Positions 32,384 to 32,466 of a stretch of 32,466 bases of DNA are shown here, piece after piece. Under the pieces are notes generated by a model. The model ran no database searches. It was not told the DNA's origin and was given only the letters and a program-made list of their open reading frames with translations. The DNA is from Altibacter sp. (GTDB lineage: Bacteria > Bacteroidota > Bacteroidia > Flavobacteriales > Flavobacteriaceae), in contig NZ_JAIOHK010000057.1 in NCBI RefSeq assembly GCF_019913785.1, forward strand, positions 1 to 32,466, written 5' to 3'. The translations under genes were made by a program, and so were the position numbers. How positions within the stretch are numbered: position 1 is the first letter of the stretch; each line of letters begins with the position of its first letter.

Positions 32384-32466
32384 TTAACGTTTAGAGAACT
32401 GGAATTTCTTACGCGCTTTCTTCTGTCCGAATTTCTTACGCTCTACCATTCTAGGATCTCTGGTCA
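32384..32466 (-). CDS. rpsI: 30S ribosomal protein S9, C-terminal end (partial)
   Basis: Only the last 26 codons and the TAA stop lie in the window. The translation TRDPRMVERKKFGQKKARKK followed by FQFSKR is the conserved basic C-terminal tail of S9, whose final Lys-Arg reaches the ribosomal P site. The gene continues beyond the window edge. The order rpsI-rpsB-tsf is the usual one in Bacteroidota. Confidence 0.95.
   Translation of the reverse strand, partial: TRDPRMVERKKFGQKKARKKFQFSKR

Noticed and set aside
1-32466. CRISPR arrays, insertion sequences, prophage or toxin-antitoxin genes
   Set aside because: No spaced direct repeats, transposase motifs, phage genes or toxin-antitoxin pairs were seen in any frame.

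Overview
The window looks like chromosomal DNA of a member of the Flavobacteriia (Bacteroidota), probably a marine or environmental Flavobacteriaceae. The reasons are AT-rich DNA, weak or absent Shine-Dalgarno sequences, repeated TAnnTTTG/TATCTTTA -7 promoter elements with TTG/TTTG about 20 bases upstream, DUF5686-like and other outer-membrane barrel proteins, an ExbB/ExbD cluster with two ExbD genes, and the gene order rpsI-rpsB-tsf-pyrH-frr. I see no insertion sequence, CRISPR array or prophage. The window is mostly housekeeping and envelope genes.

Region 1 (1-6760, minus strand) is a complete tripartite RND efflux operon. A TetR repressor comes first, then the TolC-like channel, the lipoprotein adaptor and the RND pump, with genes overlapping or nearly touching, and a terminator at 8-37. 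A perfect 10+10 bp inverted repeat lies over the predicted TetR promoter, so autorepression is likely.

Region 2 (6840-12530) holds a polyprenyl diphosphate synthase (plus), a small outer-membrane barrel gene (minus) and the sucA-sucB operon for the 2-oxoglutarate dehydrogenase complex (plus), closed by a bidirectional terminator. Region 3 (12559-15933, minus) has a candidate very small membrane protein, a NarL-type response regulator coupled to a TPR sensor kinase, and a small retropepsin-like protease. Divergent from the protease are tatD and ansA, followed by tRNA-Ser(GGA) (15982-17953).

Region 4 (17954-21464, plus) begins with a gene-free stretch of about 360 bases that ends in a second copy of the tRNA 3' end. 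It continues with exbB, a four-helix membrane protein, two exbD genes and an outer-membrane barrel gene, apparently a Ton/Tol-type energy-transducing unit.

Region 5 (21459-32466, minus) reads in transcription order: rpsI (3' end only), rpsB, tsf, pyrH, frr, a DUF5686-like barrel protein, an MMPL/HAE3-type RND exporter, asnS, rpoN and a PAP2-like membrane protein. Hairpins lie in the rpsI-rpsB, rpsB-tsf and tsf-pyrH gaps and suggest transcript-level control of the ribosomal part.

I found no clearly new multi-gene system. The best leads are the rpsB leader with mutually exclusive hairpins, the tRNA 3'-end duplication, the CxxC motif in the periplasmic domain of the first ExbD, the TetR operator, the 16-bp palindrome by a 32-residue membrane peptide, and several start codons placed only a few bases after a promoter -7 element.
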